From the NCBI GenBank assembly GCA_008694505.1, contig VZDJ01000623.1:2538442-2602441 (forward strand): 64,000 nucleotides of DNA, written 5' to 3'. The first letter of the stretch is position 1. The number at the start of each line of letters is the position of its first letter. The position numbers and the translations under genes were made by a program. This DNA comes from Cyanoderma ruficeps (Eukaryota > Chordata > Aves > Passeriformes > Timaliidae). The notes beneath the pieces are model-generated. The model worked only from the letters and a program-made list of their open reading frames with translations, searched no databases and was not told the DNA's origin. This document shows, piece by piece, positions 39,901 through 54,900 of the stretch.

Positions 39901-42900
39901 TTAGATATTATATGATAATAGTGATCAGACAATAGTAGCCTTGTAGTGGGAAATGTTAGAGTAGGTCAGGTATCATTTCAAAAGCAAGTTACTAATTTAC
40001 AGAAAACTCTTAACTCAGATGGAGCAGGGTTTCAAATTTTTGTAACTTCTGCTGTAAGTGTTGTACAGTTCATTGATATAAATATATAAGCATATATGGA
40101 ACATTGCAAAAACTTCTCTTTTACAAGGACTTACAAAGTCACAAAAATTTCTCTTCTTTTTTCTCTTCAACTGCCGAGCTGACAGAAAAATATTCACTGA
40201 ATTTTAGAAGTAGTATCCACACAATACAAAACATTTTTTTTTCCCCAAAGCACAACTTATGAGATTGATTAATCTGGTTTTAGTAAAAAACGAAATCACC
40301 AAAACGTACATGGAACCTGAAATCCCCTTTCAGCATGGAACAGAGATCCTCTGCTACGTCAGACATACAGGGATGCAATGTGGCAACCAGTCTTGCATAA
40401 AATGGTAGCAAATCCAATCTGCAAACAAAGGAGAGAATAAAACAGACAATTTATAGACAAAAATGTATTTCTGTGTACACATATGGGTACCATTTTACTT
40501 GTGAAAATAATCAATGCACTGACAGAACTACATACATGCAATTTTTTTGCCTCACTTCAGAAGGCAGGATCATTCAAAAATAATACAAGAAAGTAAACCA
40601 CCATATCCTGTTGGAATACTTCACAGTTAATTTCATTTTTAACTCCTGCCAAAAGTAAAATGCTGAATACCATTAGCTACAGAATTTGACCTTCAATAAA
40701 TTACCAAACAGAAAGAAAATTCAGATCCATCTCAACATGCAAATAAAGGTTCTTACAGACAAGACCACGGGTTATGGCAAGGTATTAATATTTTTCTGAA
40801 AAGCAGCAGACATAACCAGGAAGGCAGAGAATAGCTGTACTTTTAAGGTGGCAAACTTCTAAATCAATGTAGTAGTTATTACATAAAACAAAGCTGAGAA
40901 GAAGTGATGTGGCCACACTTTTCCCAAAAACTCTGCTAGTACTCCCACAAATGATAATATTTTCAAGTTTTCTATAGAATTTTCTTATTTCCTTCTCTCT
41001 TGCCTTAATTACATGCCTTCACACCCATTTCCTTTGCACATTTATGCAAACCAGCTGTGTATATATCAGTTTTAAATGCAGAGAATCCAACTGCACTCTG
41101 AGGCCTCATAATATCATTTAACAAGCTGAAGGAAGTATTTTCAGCTTATTTTCAGAATGTTAAGCGAATGCAGTAAACAGATGAACTCTAGAACAAGCCA
41201 AAGTAAGTGGAGAGGAACATCGTAAATTGGCATGTTTCTAGTGAGAAATTGCCTGTAAGGGAAAAATGCATCTTGAGTTCACACTTTATGAAGGATTAAG
41301 GTTTTCCCTACGGCTCAGGAAAGGAAAAGAAAAAGAAAAAATATGCTGACAAAAAAAATCTGAAAGCACAGTTGATACATAGAGCTTGTCCTGGCACAAA
41401 GCATCAAGACAAAAACACCAAAACAAAGCCATCACAACTGCCTTTCTCCTTTCTGACTCTATTTCACTGGAGCCCATTTCCAAGACATTTAATACCCACT
41501 TACAGAATAAAAGACAATTATGTATTTATTTAAATTGTGGGTTAGAAGCATCAGAATATACTCCCCCCAAAAAGCATAACCAGGCAGGCTCCTGATAAGA
41601 CACAAGACTCCTGGTGAAACATTGTGGGCCTCTCAGTTACCTATTGAACAGTTTTTATCTCTTTTGTTAATCAATAACTGAAGCAGTATTTACATTCTTC
41701 AAGCTTGTTGGAACACACAGTCAAGCCTGACTACCCACAGCAAATTACCACCATGCTATTAAGCATTTAGCCATTAACTCTGAGAGAAGTGAAAGTCTCA
41801 CTACTTCACATCCACCCACAAAAACTAAACCAAGAGAGGACTGTGGCTGAACTAAGAGGGTGTCTTTAACTGAGGGGATTTCTGGATGGCAACTCTTTTA
41901 AGACAAATACCAGAAAGTTTTATTCTGGTCTCAACAAGTACCTGCCTGCTGAGAGCTAATAATTTCATCTCTGTAAACTGAGTATACCTGGGGGAAAATT
42001 AAAGTCTTAGAGCACATTGTTGTTATTCCCTTGCAGGACACAAAAGGTTTCTTCATGGGGATGCCTACTAAGGCTGGGTATTTCTAAATGGGTGAAATAT
42101 AATAAGGAAAAGCCTTGGGTTAATTATGTTCAAATTGGCAAACAGAGATTGAGTTAGTTCCCTCTCAGGGGAGACAAAAATTGATGTTCAGCAGCGCAGA
42201 CATTCCAGTATCAGTGGCACCATCTACTGGTACATGCCGTGCTTTGTTCCCTCCAAAAGCATTTCTTTCTCTTGAGAAGGGGGGAAGAACTTAACCAAAC
42301 CCCCACAAACCCTTTCTCTTCCGGCTCTTCTGATTCTGGCCTCAGAGATTAGTCAGTCACTCTCTGAAGTCCATGTAAAGCACCCTGGATATTCATCACC
42401 ACAGTAAAAAGCACCACTTCTGACCATTGTCCTTTAGACCATGTAGCATGGACTGAAATCCTGAAATCAACTCTGGATCTCAGGCTCACATGAGCTGTGC
42501 ATCAGTAAAATATCTAAGATCAGATCTTTTTCTATCATTTAAAATGTCAGTTTATTAAAAAAAGCCCAAACAAACAAAACCAATCATAAACCAACTTAGA
42601 GAAAAACTTTTCTCAAAGTCCTAATTGCAATCTCTCTAAAATGGATGCATCCAAAATTTCATGCCCAGGAAGAGTGAAGGGAGCATTTTGTACATTTCCT
42701 AATTTCTGTGCTTCTATGAGATAGCTTAAAGAATGAAGCAATGGAGCCAGAACTCCTGTCTCACAAGCATAATCATAATGGATAAAAGCACTGCATCCAC
42801 AGAGCCTGAACAGGTACTAAGTGCCACCCACACTGATCACTGGAAGAGAAGGATGGTGTGGAATTGGAACGTTACCAGGGAAGCACTTTTGGCCTTTATT

Positions 42901-45900
42901 TCTTCACCAGAACATAAAACTCCTTGATCTCAAGCACATCCCTCAATTTTATCCTCAACTGAAACAGGCCACTGAAACGCTGCTAAGTTCAACTGAACAA
43001 AAAGGACCTGGGTACAGAGAAGTCTCAGTATGAAAAGCTGACAGTAAAAACACTGGAGACTTGCAGCTTTTGAGTTAAAACGTGCACAGCTCTTTAGCAC
43101 TTAAGAAGCAGCTACCTTCTGAATTAAGAACAACCAGTAATAACAACACTAAAAACCTCCACATTTATAACTGATCTCTTACTGCAGGTAACTTGCAAAT
43201 TCACAGATCACCACAGACGGGAACATCAAAAAACATCATAAGCCACAACAGCCTCCTATATAGTGCTTAACATTTATCTAGAATTGTTTGGAATTTAAAG
43301 CCAAAGAAGAGATTTCAGACTTCTCATACTGAAGTAAAAATCATTTACAGAATTGCAGTATCTTGGTAAACCTAAATAATTCTGTCTAGAGGAAGATAAT
43401 CCAGTTAGGCAGCAAAGAAGCACAAAAGTCCTAAAGCTGTGAGCAGTATGGGTTAAATCACTGTCTGCAGTCCTGGATTAAAAGGCTAATATTTAGTTTT
43501 AAATCAATCCTCCAATGCAAATGTGAAAGTCACTCGTATACTGGCATTGAAAAATCTTTTTAAAAGGCCTTCTGTTCTGTTGGGTTGAGGTTCAAATCAC
43601 AGCTGAAAATGTAAATGTGATCCATTCATCAGTATTCAACAGAGCAGGGCAAAGATGTATTCTAACACTGATGTACAGTGAGTTGAGAAAGAAATGGCCT
43701 TTTTTTGTCAAATTAGGTTTTATGTCCTAAAGAATCCTGATTTGTCCCAATCTATCCAGCCCTAGTGGCAGCAAGAAAGCTCCCTGGCAACACTACATAA
43801 TGACTTTGATTTCACAGTGTCTGTTTTATACCTCAAACAAAAAACCAGTTTTACACTTTCTTGATGAAACTGTTGTGCCTGCACATTTCCCAAAAGTGAT
43901 CTCAGGAGAAGAAAGAGAACTTATTCTGTCATTGAAATACCTCATTATGGCTGCAAATAAAGCAGCTAAACGTAAACAGCATTAACTGATATGCTTGGAA
44001 ATTAAATGCTTTTGGAAAACATACTGCTTTATCTGCATCCTCAAGGACACTGCTCTGCTGAAGCTTTCACAAAAAACCCTCCTCAAAAACATCAGCATAA
44101 CAAGCACTCTTCTCCCACAGTATCCCAGAGAGATACTGCAAAAAAATCCTGGATTAGTGAAACCAAATATGGAACAACAATAATGGAAGGTAAAACCATA
44201 CCATTATGGCTCAGTGAAGCAATACACAGAGCAAAATCATTGTAAATGCACAATACACAAAGCCTCGAAGCAGTGTGTTACAGAATATATACAATTTTCT
44301 ACATCAGAAAGGATTATGAATGTTGACTTGAAGACACACAGCAGAACTGCTCTTTTAGCAACTGCAGCAATACAGTTTTCTTAAATATTGGGCTAGGTTG
44401 CCCTTTCAAATTGTCTGCATCTATGGGCAGTTCAGCTGGTATTTACATTCCAACTGCCTGTGTTCAGAACAAGCAGCTCAGTCAACATCCTGTTTCTCCA
44501 GCTGAGTACCCCAGAGATGGGGTTACCAACGCAGGCACATAAACACAACTGAACTTAAAGATCTTAAAAGAATCAAGGTAGCTTGAGTATTCATTAGTCA
44601 AGTAGGCCCCAGAGCAGACAGCAGGAAAAGGAACTAAAAAAAAATCGTACATCAAATGTTAGTGCTTGTTAATATTAGGAAAAATTCATATTAATAATTA
44701 AAGACCAACAGTGAGAAGATGAGCTGAGCCATTCATTTCAATGTTAGTTCCAACTACTGGAGACCAGAACCATCACAAAGTAACAACTCCTCAAGGCAAC
44801 CCCACCATCCATCCTGTTCTGTTGAGTTCTATCAGAAAAACAAATATATTTAAAATTATTATTACTTTTAATACAAATTTGTAGGGCAATGGAACACCAC
44901 TGGGAAGATGACAAATCAATGGCAATGAGGAAACCATGTATGCTTCCAGGAGTTTCTTAACTCTCTTTATAGTACAGCCTGATCACAGACACATTTTTCA
45001 ACAGTGCAATATATCAGGAATTTAACTTTTGCTTTCATGCCATCTATGAAATCCTCTGCTGAATTTACAAATCTTATCCTACTGTCCCTGCTTGAAAGCA
45101 TCTCCTTTTGCTGTGCACATCTACAAGTTCCTCCAGATCACTGCCACCTAGTACAATTTAGCAGATTATGCAAAGAGAATAAAGGATTTTCAAAGAGGTC
45201 CCAAGAGTTAACAACCAATTTCAGCAATCTGGAACCTACAGCAGCAGGAAACAACACAGGGCAGTGGTACAAACATTACTGTATGGTCACAGACCAGCCA
45301 AAAAGCCATTTCCATTTTACAAGTATTGAAAGTTCTCTATTATGGCAGAGCTGAAGACAAAAGTCTAAGTGCTCCTGCTGATTTACATTGCTGTAGATGT
45401 TCTAAGCTGTGAAAAAGAAATTCTTCTCACATTGTGTTTTGATGCATTTCATGATTACCAGCAGGTTGATAAACAGAACTGTTACTTCCTCTGCAACCTA
45501 CATTTGGGCTGAAGAGCACCTTGTTACATCTAACACAGAAGATCCATCAGTTGTCTGCCTCCTCTGTCATTAATTCCTATGTTAGGCACAATCAGGCCTC
45601 TGTCAAAGTTTTCAAACACTGAGGTCAAACCCCTAAGTTTTAGAGGCAAGAATACACAAGAGAATGAAAGATTATGTGCACCATTTCACCGTGGAGTCAG
45701 GTTAATGCCTCAGTCAGCAAACAAACCATTGGTTTGCACACAGCAAGAGAACAGGGTTATTAGCACAGCAGATGCTTATTACAGATGGGATGTAGAAATA
45801 GGCTGAATTAAGCTTGAAAACACAGTGCAAGCAGTGATTAAACTTAAGGAAAACAAAGCACCAAAGTCTGTTTATTCAAAGCCAAGCTACACGTGTTGAG

Positions 45901-48900
45901 ACAAAACAGATACTCAAGCTATGTTTTTTCCTCCAGTGTTAAAAGGTAATGGAATCAAAGTAGTGTAAACTCTTAACAAGAATTCCAAGATGATCATGTT
46001 CACTTTAAATTAAATCCAGCATCAAAAGAGCTTATCATGAGAAACGGGGCAAGGTGAAGGAAGAAAAGTGACTTCTTCATAATCTCACTTATTTAAGGTT
46101 CAAGTCTACCAGAAAACAGAGAAATATATTATTCCTCCAATGAATTCAGTGTTTATATTTGAATATTTGCAACCATTTTTGGAAGCAGGGGTCTACCTGT
46201 AAGTGCAGGAAATCTGCTTACACAGAGGTAAGGAGAACAGCAAGAGCTTTACACAGGCAGATGGACACAGACAAATCAGGCAGGCTCAAAGGGGCTGGCC
46301 TAGAACTGGCTGCTGCAGAAGGCACAAGGCTGTTCTAATGGCCATGTACTGTACCACAATTAACACATCACAAAAAATCCTCCTTCCAAACTATACTGGG
46401 CTTAACTGTTCACAGGCTCTAACACAAAAAAGTGCAAGTTGTCCTGAATGATATAAATCCTCCCTTTTTGGTATCAGGTAGGTTTTGCTGTTATTTTCAC
46501 AGTTAATAAAAAAGTAATGAAGAGGGATCTGCTATAAACAACAAGTACCAGAAGAAAAAATAAAATCCTTACTAAAACCCTTAATTTTTGACAAAATATT
46601 CTGCTGTGGATCATTGATTCTAAATATTTCTTTGGTGCTTCAGCGTAAGCCACTCTCAAAGTGCACATCAGGAATAAAAAACTGGAATATACACTGGTTT
46701 TAAAAAATATATGCACATGCTAAATTAAATAATAAATGGGTGGATCCAGCTTGGTCCCCTTCTGTTCTTACCTTTGTCTAGGAACTATGAAAAGTGCTCG
46801 TACCAGTTTTCTTCTGTTGGCTTTTGTATTCATATTCATGCAAAAATCCATTGCTGCCTATAAAGAGGAAAGTTAAAGCAATACCTCACTTTAATGCAGT
46901 GGGTTTTCAAGAAAGCAACAGAAAATGGTGCTTTTACAGACCTATTCCTACTACATGCAACTGCTTTAAAAAGAACCATAAAGAAAATTCTTCAGTTTTG
47001 GCTAGAACTGGCATAGAAAACATGTCCACTGAGAGGAATACAGACTGATTAAAAATTAATTCAGCTACTGTCAGACTTCAAACTTTAAAATTTTTATTTT
47101 CTATATATCTGATCAAGCATTATCGTTTTTAAGAGTGCAAAAAACTGAATCTATGACTGTACCTTGTCTATGAGGTCTCTGTTGACACAGTTTGGAAGCT
47201 GCTGAAGAAAAGCATCTACAATGAGTTTTAAATGAGATCCAGTACTGGCTTCTTCATCCTCTTGTTCTAAAAGAGGGAAATAAACAAGCAGCAGACATCT
47301 TTAAGCTATGAAAAATAATCATTTACAAACACATTCTCCAAACAGTGCATTTGCAATATCTAGTTAAGTATTCATTCCTCTTTGTAGTTACTTTTTAGGC
47401 AACTGCCTTTGTATTTGCTAACTTTTGAAAGTTGTGTGAAGGAACTGGTAACTTTCATTACATAAACATCTTTAAAACAATTTTCACTCATATCTGAATG
47501 ACTTGCTACAAAAACATTTATCCCAGCAGTTTCCACCTATTAGTTTCATAAATAAATAAACAAAGAAATAAATTACCCTGAATGCACTCTACAAATCCAC
47601 AAACTAAAATAAATCAGTAAGAAAAAGAATTCTTAAAACCAACTCTTTTTACCTTGCTCATCAAGAAGCTTCTTTGTAAGATCTTCTGCCTCATCTCCAC
47701 AGTCCAACTCCAGTGCATCATCATTAATATCCAGGTTCTCCAGCTCCAACTCCAGATCCTCATTCCCAGCTGCTTCCTTATTATCTTTGGCATCTTTTGA
47801 ATCTATTTACAAGTTAAGTAGAAATACCAAATAAATACTAACAAACTGTTAAATATACACAGTCATTATTAGAATATAGGAAGATTAATGCTGCTAAACC
47901 TACATCTTTTTAGTATCTCAATGGAAAATCTTTTACACAGATGAAGAAAAGAAAGGAAAAAGCAGAACAGAAGGAAGGTGTTGATGAAATAATATGCTAT
48001 ATAAAAGATCAAATAAAGATTAGTTTCCTTGAACACAATGTCTGAATCTGATAAAAATTCAGACAAGAGCAGTTAATATTTTTCTTGGACCACAACACTG
48101 GTCCAACTCTGAGCATCTTTCCAAGAGATTACTACCTACAGACTCCTTCCAAACACATTTACAGACTATGCTTCATTAAAAAAAAAAATTCAAGGCAGAT
48201 AAGCTTATTAAAATTCTAAAACTTTTCAAAGCCGAGTGTGAAAACCTCTAAACAGTGCACACATCATAAGGAAATACAGACTCACAAACAAGTAACATGT
48301 TTAGAATCACAGATGAAATTGGTCTGGAATGGACTTTGGTGATATCTCAGTTCAACCTTTTGGTCAAAGTGGATGAACAATATATACACCAGATTTCTCA
48401 GCTATTTTTCCAGTTATTTTTAAATAGTAAGACAGAGATTCCAGTCTCCCTGGGCAAGCTGCTCCAGGATCTATCAAATGTCTATCAAATGTCAGAATTC
48501 TCCAAACATACATCTTCTGTTACACTTTAAGCCAGCAATGGTGACTTTTTATCCCATTGCACCTGAAGTCTGCACATGCCTGGTTGTGAACTGAGAGCTG
48601 TGTCAGAAGTGAGGAACCACCCAGGCCTTCTAATCTAATGAAATTTTATGCTGACAAAGTCACCTACCATTAATAATTTATTAAGAAAATAACAGTGAAA
48701 AAAACCCAAACACCAACATCTGTAAAAAAGGGAAAACCTCCTATTTCTTACAGAAAAGTTGGTATTTATTCACTCTCGTTAACAACCTCCCATTACTTGA
48801 AATTTACATTCTAACAATATTAAAATGCATTTACTTTTTTTCTTCCTTGATAACTGGATATAATCCCTACCTCACCTAGTTTATACCCCAAAAGTTCATC

Positions 48901-51900
48901 CAAACTGGTGCATTGTCCTGATTACCACAAATTGTTTCATTAGAGACTCATTACTCCCATCAAGTTTGTTTATCTTGGACAAGATATGTTGACAAAAATC
49001 ACCATCCTAAGCATCCTACCTCTTGATTCGTCTTTGCTGGAATCCTTGTTCTGGGAATATTTTTCATTATCTTTAAACAAAATTGCTGGCACAAAAGCCT
49101 TCAAGTCGATGAGATTCTCATAGAAGTTTCTAGCGTCTTCATCTTCCCAGATCCCCCCCTCCAGGTCATATTCTCCAGGCTTTCCTGGTGTGAAAATATC
49201 AATGCCAGGTCCATGTTCTGCAAAAACAGTGAAACCATAGGAAAGTTATTTACACAAATTTACAATCTTCTATGAGGAGGCACCTTGGAGATTAAGAGTC
49301 CTTTTAGGAAAGCGTTAAACTATTTATTACTACCTCTATTTTCACCTAAATATCTCAGCGCATACTTTAAAATGTTTTTAGCAATTCAATCTTAGTAGCA
49401 GACATATCAAGAAATTATCTTAAAATCCTAAACTTCATTTTGATTGAAAATGCAGACAGAACCGGAGGAAGTCAAATCAGGAAAAACTAAACAGCACATT
49501 ATGTGGTATTAGAAAGTTGCAACAGACTTTAATAACATTAGCATTAAAAGTAATCAATTAGAGTATGATGAACTGTATCCCGCTGAGTTTTAAGAATGAA
49601 GTTTAAAAAGAATAATTTAATATTTAGAGGCATATAAGAAATACAGTCTTTTCAAGTTCAAGATAATTTAAGGCAAAAATTACTCATGATTACAACAACA
49701 TCTCAATGAACCTCAAAGTTTAAATCTAAAGGCATTGAAAGCTGCCCTTCTGCTCAGGAGGCCAGCCAGCCACACCTAGTCACTTATCTGGCTTAACAAT
49801 ATGTTCCTGCTCATAACATCATGACCCAAAATAGACTTCAAACATATTTTAAACAGTATCAGCTTTTAAAACTCCAACAGTTTTTAAACACTAAAAACTC
49901 CACAATATTAAAGAACGGATCAGGTTAAAAACATTTTTAATTTTCCATTTATTACTTTATCCCCAGAAACAAACCTAAAGAGATACTACTTACATTTCCG
50001 TAACTACACAGAATACACAACAGTTATGGTCACATATTAGGCATAATTACTTAAATTTAAAAAAATAAATGTATTATTCATTAACTGATATCCTTCAGGG
50101 GGAAAGGCTGAATGAAATGAAACCAGCAGAAAGAACACAATGCTAGAGGGTTTGGTTAGTTTTTCCACCACATCCAAGCCGAGTCCAGGGTTCTGTTGAC
50201 CTGCTCTAGAATCTGGCTTACCCTCAGGTGTTGGTTTCTCTTGGGGGAGGTCAGGCATGTTCTCATCCAAAAGATCAGCCAAAGACTGAGAATTTGCCAA
50301 CAGCTTCTGATACGACATTGCAAATTCCTCATATTGCTTGTGGCGATCTTCACTCAGCTCTCCTTTGGAGTGGAGAATGCGTCTACAAAAACCAAACTTA
50401 CAGTAAGACCACCTTTTTCCTTAAATACATCTGAGCTCTGCTGAGCCATTAGGCATTTCTCTGAACAAAGCTCACCTGCCCCCTTTGAGGGAACTGTAAC
50501 AATTTTAGACCACAATAGCAAACATTTAAGTGACACTACTATTTTTCCAAACCACACTGAATTTCCAGCTTTGAGGACAGTACAGTCACAGAAGCTCCAG
50601 CTTCCATGTCCAAAGAGAAAGGCACACTTACTCTCTGCCACAATTAGCCTGTAACAGTCCTAAGAAGACTTACACAGTAAAATAAAATATTCAACTTTAT
50701 CAACAAGCTAGATAAAAGTTGCTTTGCACCTGTAACAATCCATTTCCGTATTGTTAAAATGATTACAAGAGCTATTAGCACCAGGAAGGTCAAAAAACCT
50801 GCAAGCAGCCCCCTGACTTTCCAACAAACCAAGTTATTTCAAGGTTATCAGTCCAAACTGTGAGCAGTTACAGTTGTTTCTTCAGCTGCTCTTTATTTTC
50901 TTTTACGAAACTATTCACACTTGTTTCAAATAATAATTTTTAAAATTGAAATCTGTTGTCAACAGTAACTTGCATTTGAAGGAACCTAATCACAGCTTAC
51001 AAGTGCTGGAACCACTGACCAGGCACCCTGCACTGAGATGAAAGCATCAGAAGTCCAAAAAAAGGTGGAAATGCCACAATTCCCAAAGCAGTTTGTATCA
51101 TTACATTATCATCTGTAGGATTCCATCACCATCAGGCTTTTATTATGCAATAGGCAAACAGTCACAGTCTTGCCAAAAGACACAAGCATTTTGTGGCATA
51201 AGAATTCTGAAACAGTTAAAGCAATATAAGTTGAGGAATATCAATCTTCTTGTTCCAGGTTAAGTGTAAAACAAAACTCTTCTTTGTACACATTCACAGG
51301 GTAAGCAACAAAATCCTTACACAGAACCAGAAGTGGACACAGGTGTCTGGCTAGAGAGCAAGAAGCATTAACACTGGCAAAAGTTCTATTTCTCTGACAA
51401 AACACACTTATTTAACATGTATTGCCTACTCCTGCAAAGTACAGCAAAGAACAATTAACAAATTAAAAACCACTGACTATTTGGGAAGTGCAGTAGTTCA
51501 GTTTGGATTCAAGAAACACATTAAGTGTCAATTCATAGCTTTTCCACGGAAACCACTGTCCATTGCATACATATTTTAAACCATGAGCTTTATAAACATG
51601 AGCATTGAAGCCCTGTGCTATTATTAAAAACCAAAAAAAGCAAAGTGCTGTAACAATAGTACAAGCCTTTCAGCTCTCAATTTCAGTTTCAAGAAGACAA
51701 TTGTTAAGAAATTCAAAGAAGCTAAAGCAAACGAAGCAAACTTTAAAAAGCATGCATTCACCTCTGAATACAAGTACAGCACACTTGTCTTACTTTACAT
51801 CTCTTCAAAGCACAAGGCAACTTCAGCACATCTTAAAAGCATCCTTAATTCAGACAAAATAAATCTCTTCCAGAGCTAACACTTTTTTTTGAAAACTGTC

Positions 51901-54900
51901 TCTAGAATTTGGGATTCAAGGTGTTTCCTTTCAATGACACAGCCTGACAAGATTTGCTGTGCCCTCAGCTGTATAACCAAATGACCACCAGGCTCTCTGC
52001 TATTAAAGTCGGAGTGTAACTCAAGGTGCTTTTCCTGACTCTCCACTTGACCCGCAATGCTTGGAGTCTGCTTTAACTCCACCTAAATGATTCCACAGGT
52101 AACAACAGCACTAAAGCACTGTCAATTTAGCATAGCAATTCTCAATTAATTCAACCAAATTGTACAGCTTAAATTATTTCACGGTCATTCTCCTGACAGA
52201 GATAAACTGATGAGTTATTTACCTGACAAAATATCACAACCTAAACATGTGATGCAGCTGATGCACAAAGGGAACAGTTCACTCCCTATTCACCTCGTTT
52301 ACTGTGGAATGACACTATGAATAAAAACTACAGCAAAATGGATCAGATTTTTAATACACAGGGAACTGCTTGATCCAATTGTGTTTTTTTCTAAAAAACC
52401 CGAAACCAACTCAACCAAACAAAAACACCCTAAAAATTGCCACCCACATAAAAAAAATTCAAAAACAACTAAGGAATCAACTGCACAATCACTTTTCCAA
52501 ACTCCACAGTTGAGGAAGATTTCTATAATTCTCACAGACATCTTACTCAGCAATTTCTGTCTTGCCCTCCTCAGGCCTTGCACATCCAAGCAAATGCCAT
52601 GAATCTGTTACAGATGTTGTAAGCAGATAAAATCTGGTAGGAAAGTTTTTTGATGTCTTATTTAACAAAACTTATTCCTCAACTTTTATTCAGGAGTTAA
52701 AATAAACATCTTAAAGCTCAGAAATAACAGAGAAATTAACAGAGTTCTCTTAACCCAATGATAAATGATAGCTCTTCACATTCCTTCCCCAAAACAAAGC
52801 TTTGCACCCAAGTTCATAGAGATAACTCAGATGAAAAGGTGCTCAAAGAGGTCCCTCATCTGCCCTTGTCAAATCTACTCAAAGCAGGCCCAGTGATGAG
52901 GTCAGACCAGGCTGCTCAGGCTCTGTCCAGTCATTTGTATCCAGTTGTACAAGTAAATATTAAAGTATATTTCTCTCTCCCAGATCATTCGTATTCTTTC
53001 TGCTTCTTGGTTTCTGAATGTATTTTCTACCTCTCAGAAACCTTTTCCCTCTATTTTCCATCATACAGACTTTGTAACACCCACTCATTGAAATGCCAGC
53101 CAGAACCAAAGTGCTCAGAACCAATGATAATTGTGGAAATATAAAGGTTCATATTCATTCACTTTGAAAAAATTACACCTAAGTCAGTAATGCACTTTGA
53201 ACTAGTAAGGTACTTGTAGAAATAACAGTACTTCAAAAGTGAGTCTATGATCCTGTGAAATTCAACACTTAGTTGAGACCAGATAGGACTGCAGCACAAA
53301 ACCCATCAGCACAATGGATTCTTGCTTTGGAAACATAAAAATTTAATGCATTTCAAGCATACATTTGGCTCTGGATGGATGTCCAGAGATGTTCCAGCCT
53401 TTTAGCTGAAATATGTGTCTATACACAGTAATGTGCTTGTTTCTATCTGACTGAAATGCTTCCAGAAGAAATAAAGAATGACTGTTTTAAGAATAGCATT
53501 TGGGTTTATGCTGGCTCCAATAATGAGAATTCAGGATGCTTTAAAGCCAACAATTATTAAACAATGTGAACATGGCAGAAATAAAATTATTCAAATCTCA
53601 AGGTCTGCATATTCATACTCTGCAATATTAGTACTACTACATTTAGGAGCACTTTTATCAAATTGTCTATGCCCTCCAACATTTTAATCCATTCATTTAA
53701 TATATATTTGTCCACCTTGGAGTGTAACAGATACCTTCTTAATTTACCCTATTTTTTCCTTCATCCTGGTACACTAAAAAAAGTAAACAAGCCAAAGCAA
53801 TTGTGGCATATGCTTCGTTAGATCCATGTGGGTGGAAAGGGAGAAATCAGATCGTGCCAACTGGAAAAGGACAGTACCAGCTGGGAAAGCAGAATTGCTC
53901 TCATGCTGATAATGAAACAGCACCAAATAGAGTAAAGAGAATTACAGCTAAAGGTCAACTTCCCTTTCCTTTAAAAGCTACTCAAAGAGTCTATTTTAGC
54001 TCTGCTTTTTAAGTATTCAGAACAAATTCAGAACTTCTTTTAGAAACATTGCAGAACACACTTATCTTCTACATACTGCTAACACACTTTGTTCATAAAT
54101 ACTGCAACAAATCTAGGCATTTCATAAATAAACTAATTTTTATTCATAAGTAAAAAGCAACATTCAACCGTCACCTGTTTTGTCTTTCAATATTTTGTAG
54201 CTCCCTGTGGTCCCTTTTCAGGTGTTTGGTCAAAGATGTAAAGTACTCCTTCAACAAATTCTGGAAGGGCTGTTGTTTCTCTGGGCTAATTATCTCACTA
54301 GGAGGAAAGCTCAAGTTAAACTTCTCTGCGACAGTTTTTACTTTCCTTGGTACCAAACCAGCAATGTCATCTCCACAGTGCCGACAGAAGCTGATAACCA
54401 CAGAAACGTGAGTGTGGGACTCTCGATCGGCGTTAATAATATTTTTAAGCTGCTCATAGATTAAAGACAAACCTTCCTTGTCAGTGAAAATCCCAACTAT
54501 TGTCAATTCTGCAATGAAACGCAGATCAGTTCTTAACTTGGTAATGTTGGGAGTCTTCTCTTCCTTCCTTGCTTCAAAATGTTTTTTCCAAGCCTGAAGT
54601 AATGAAGGAGCAAAATCAGCGTATCGCTGGTGGAAGAGGGAACACAAGTGCACAGCGCAGTTCACGTCTGATATTTTCAGTTTGGCCTCCACAATAGAAG
54701 CTACTGCTTCTGCAATGTATTTGCTTAAATTCAGGCTATTAAAGTCATGAGACAAGGAGTCCCTTTGTTGCTCTGTAATGGTTTTCAGCTTCTTAACAAA
54801 AGCCGTGTTCTTCTTCAGACTGGAGTCCAGCCTGCTGAAGAAGTTTTCCTCCGGACGACTCTCGGGCGCGTTCTGGTTTTTGCTGCGGAGCTCCTTCCTT

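Noticed and set aside
40310..40316. An earlier donor (AG|GTTCCA) for exon 8
   Set aside because: The conserved residues Arg-Phe-His-Val continue through it, and GTACGT just after is a better donor and keeps frame with exon 9.
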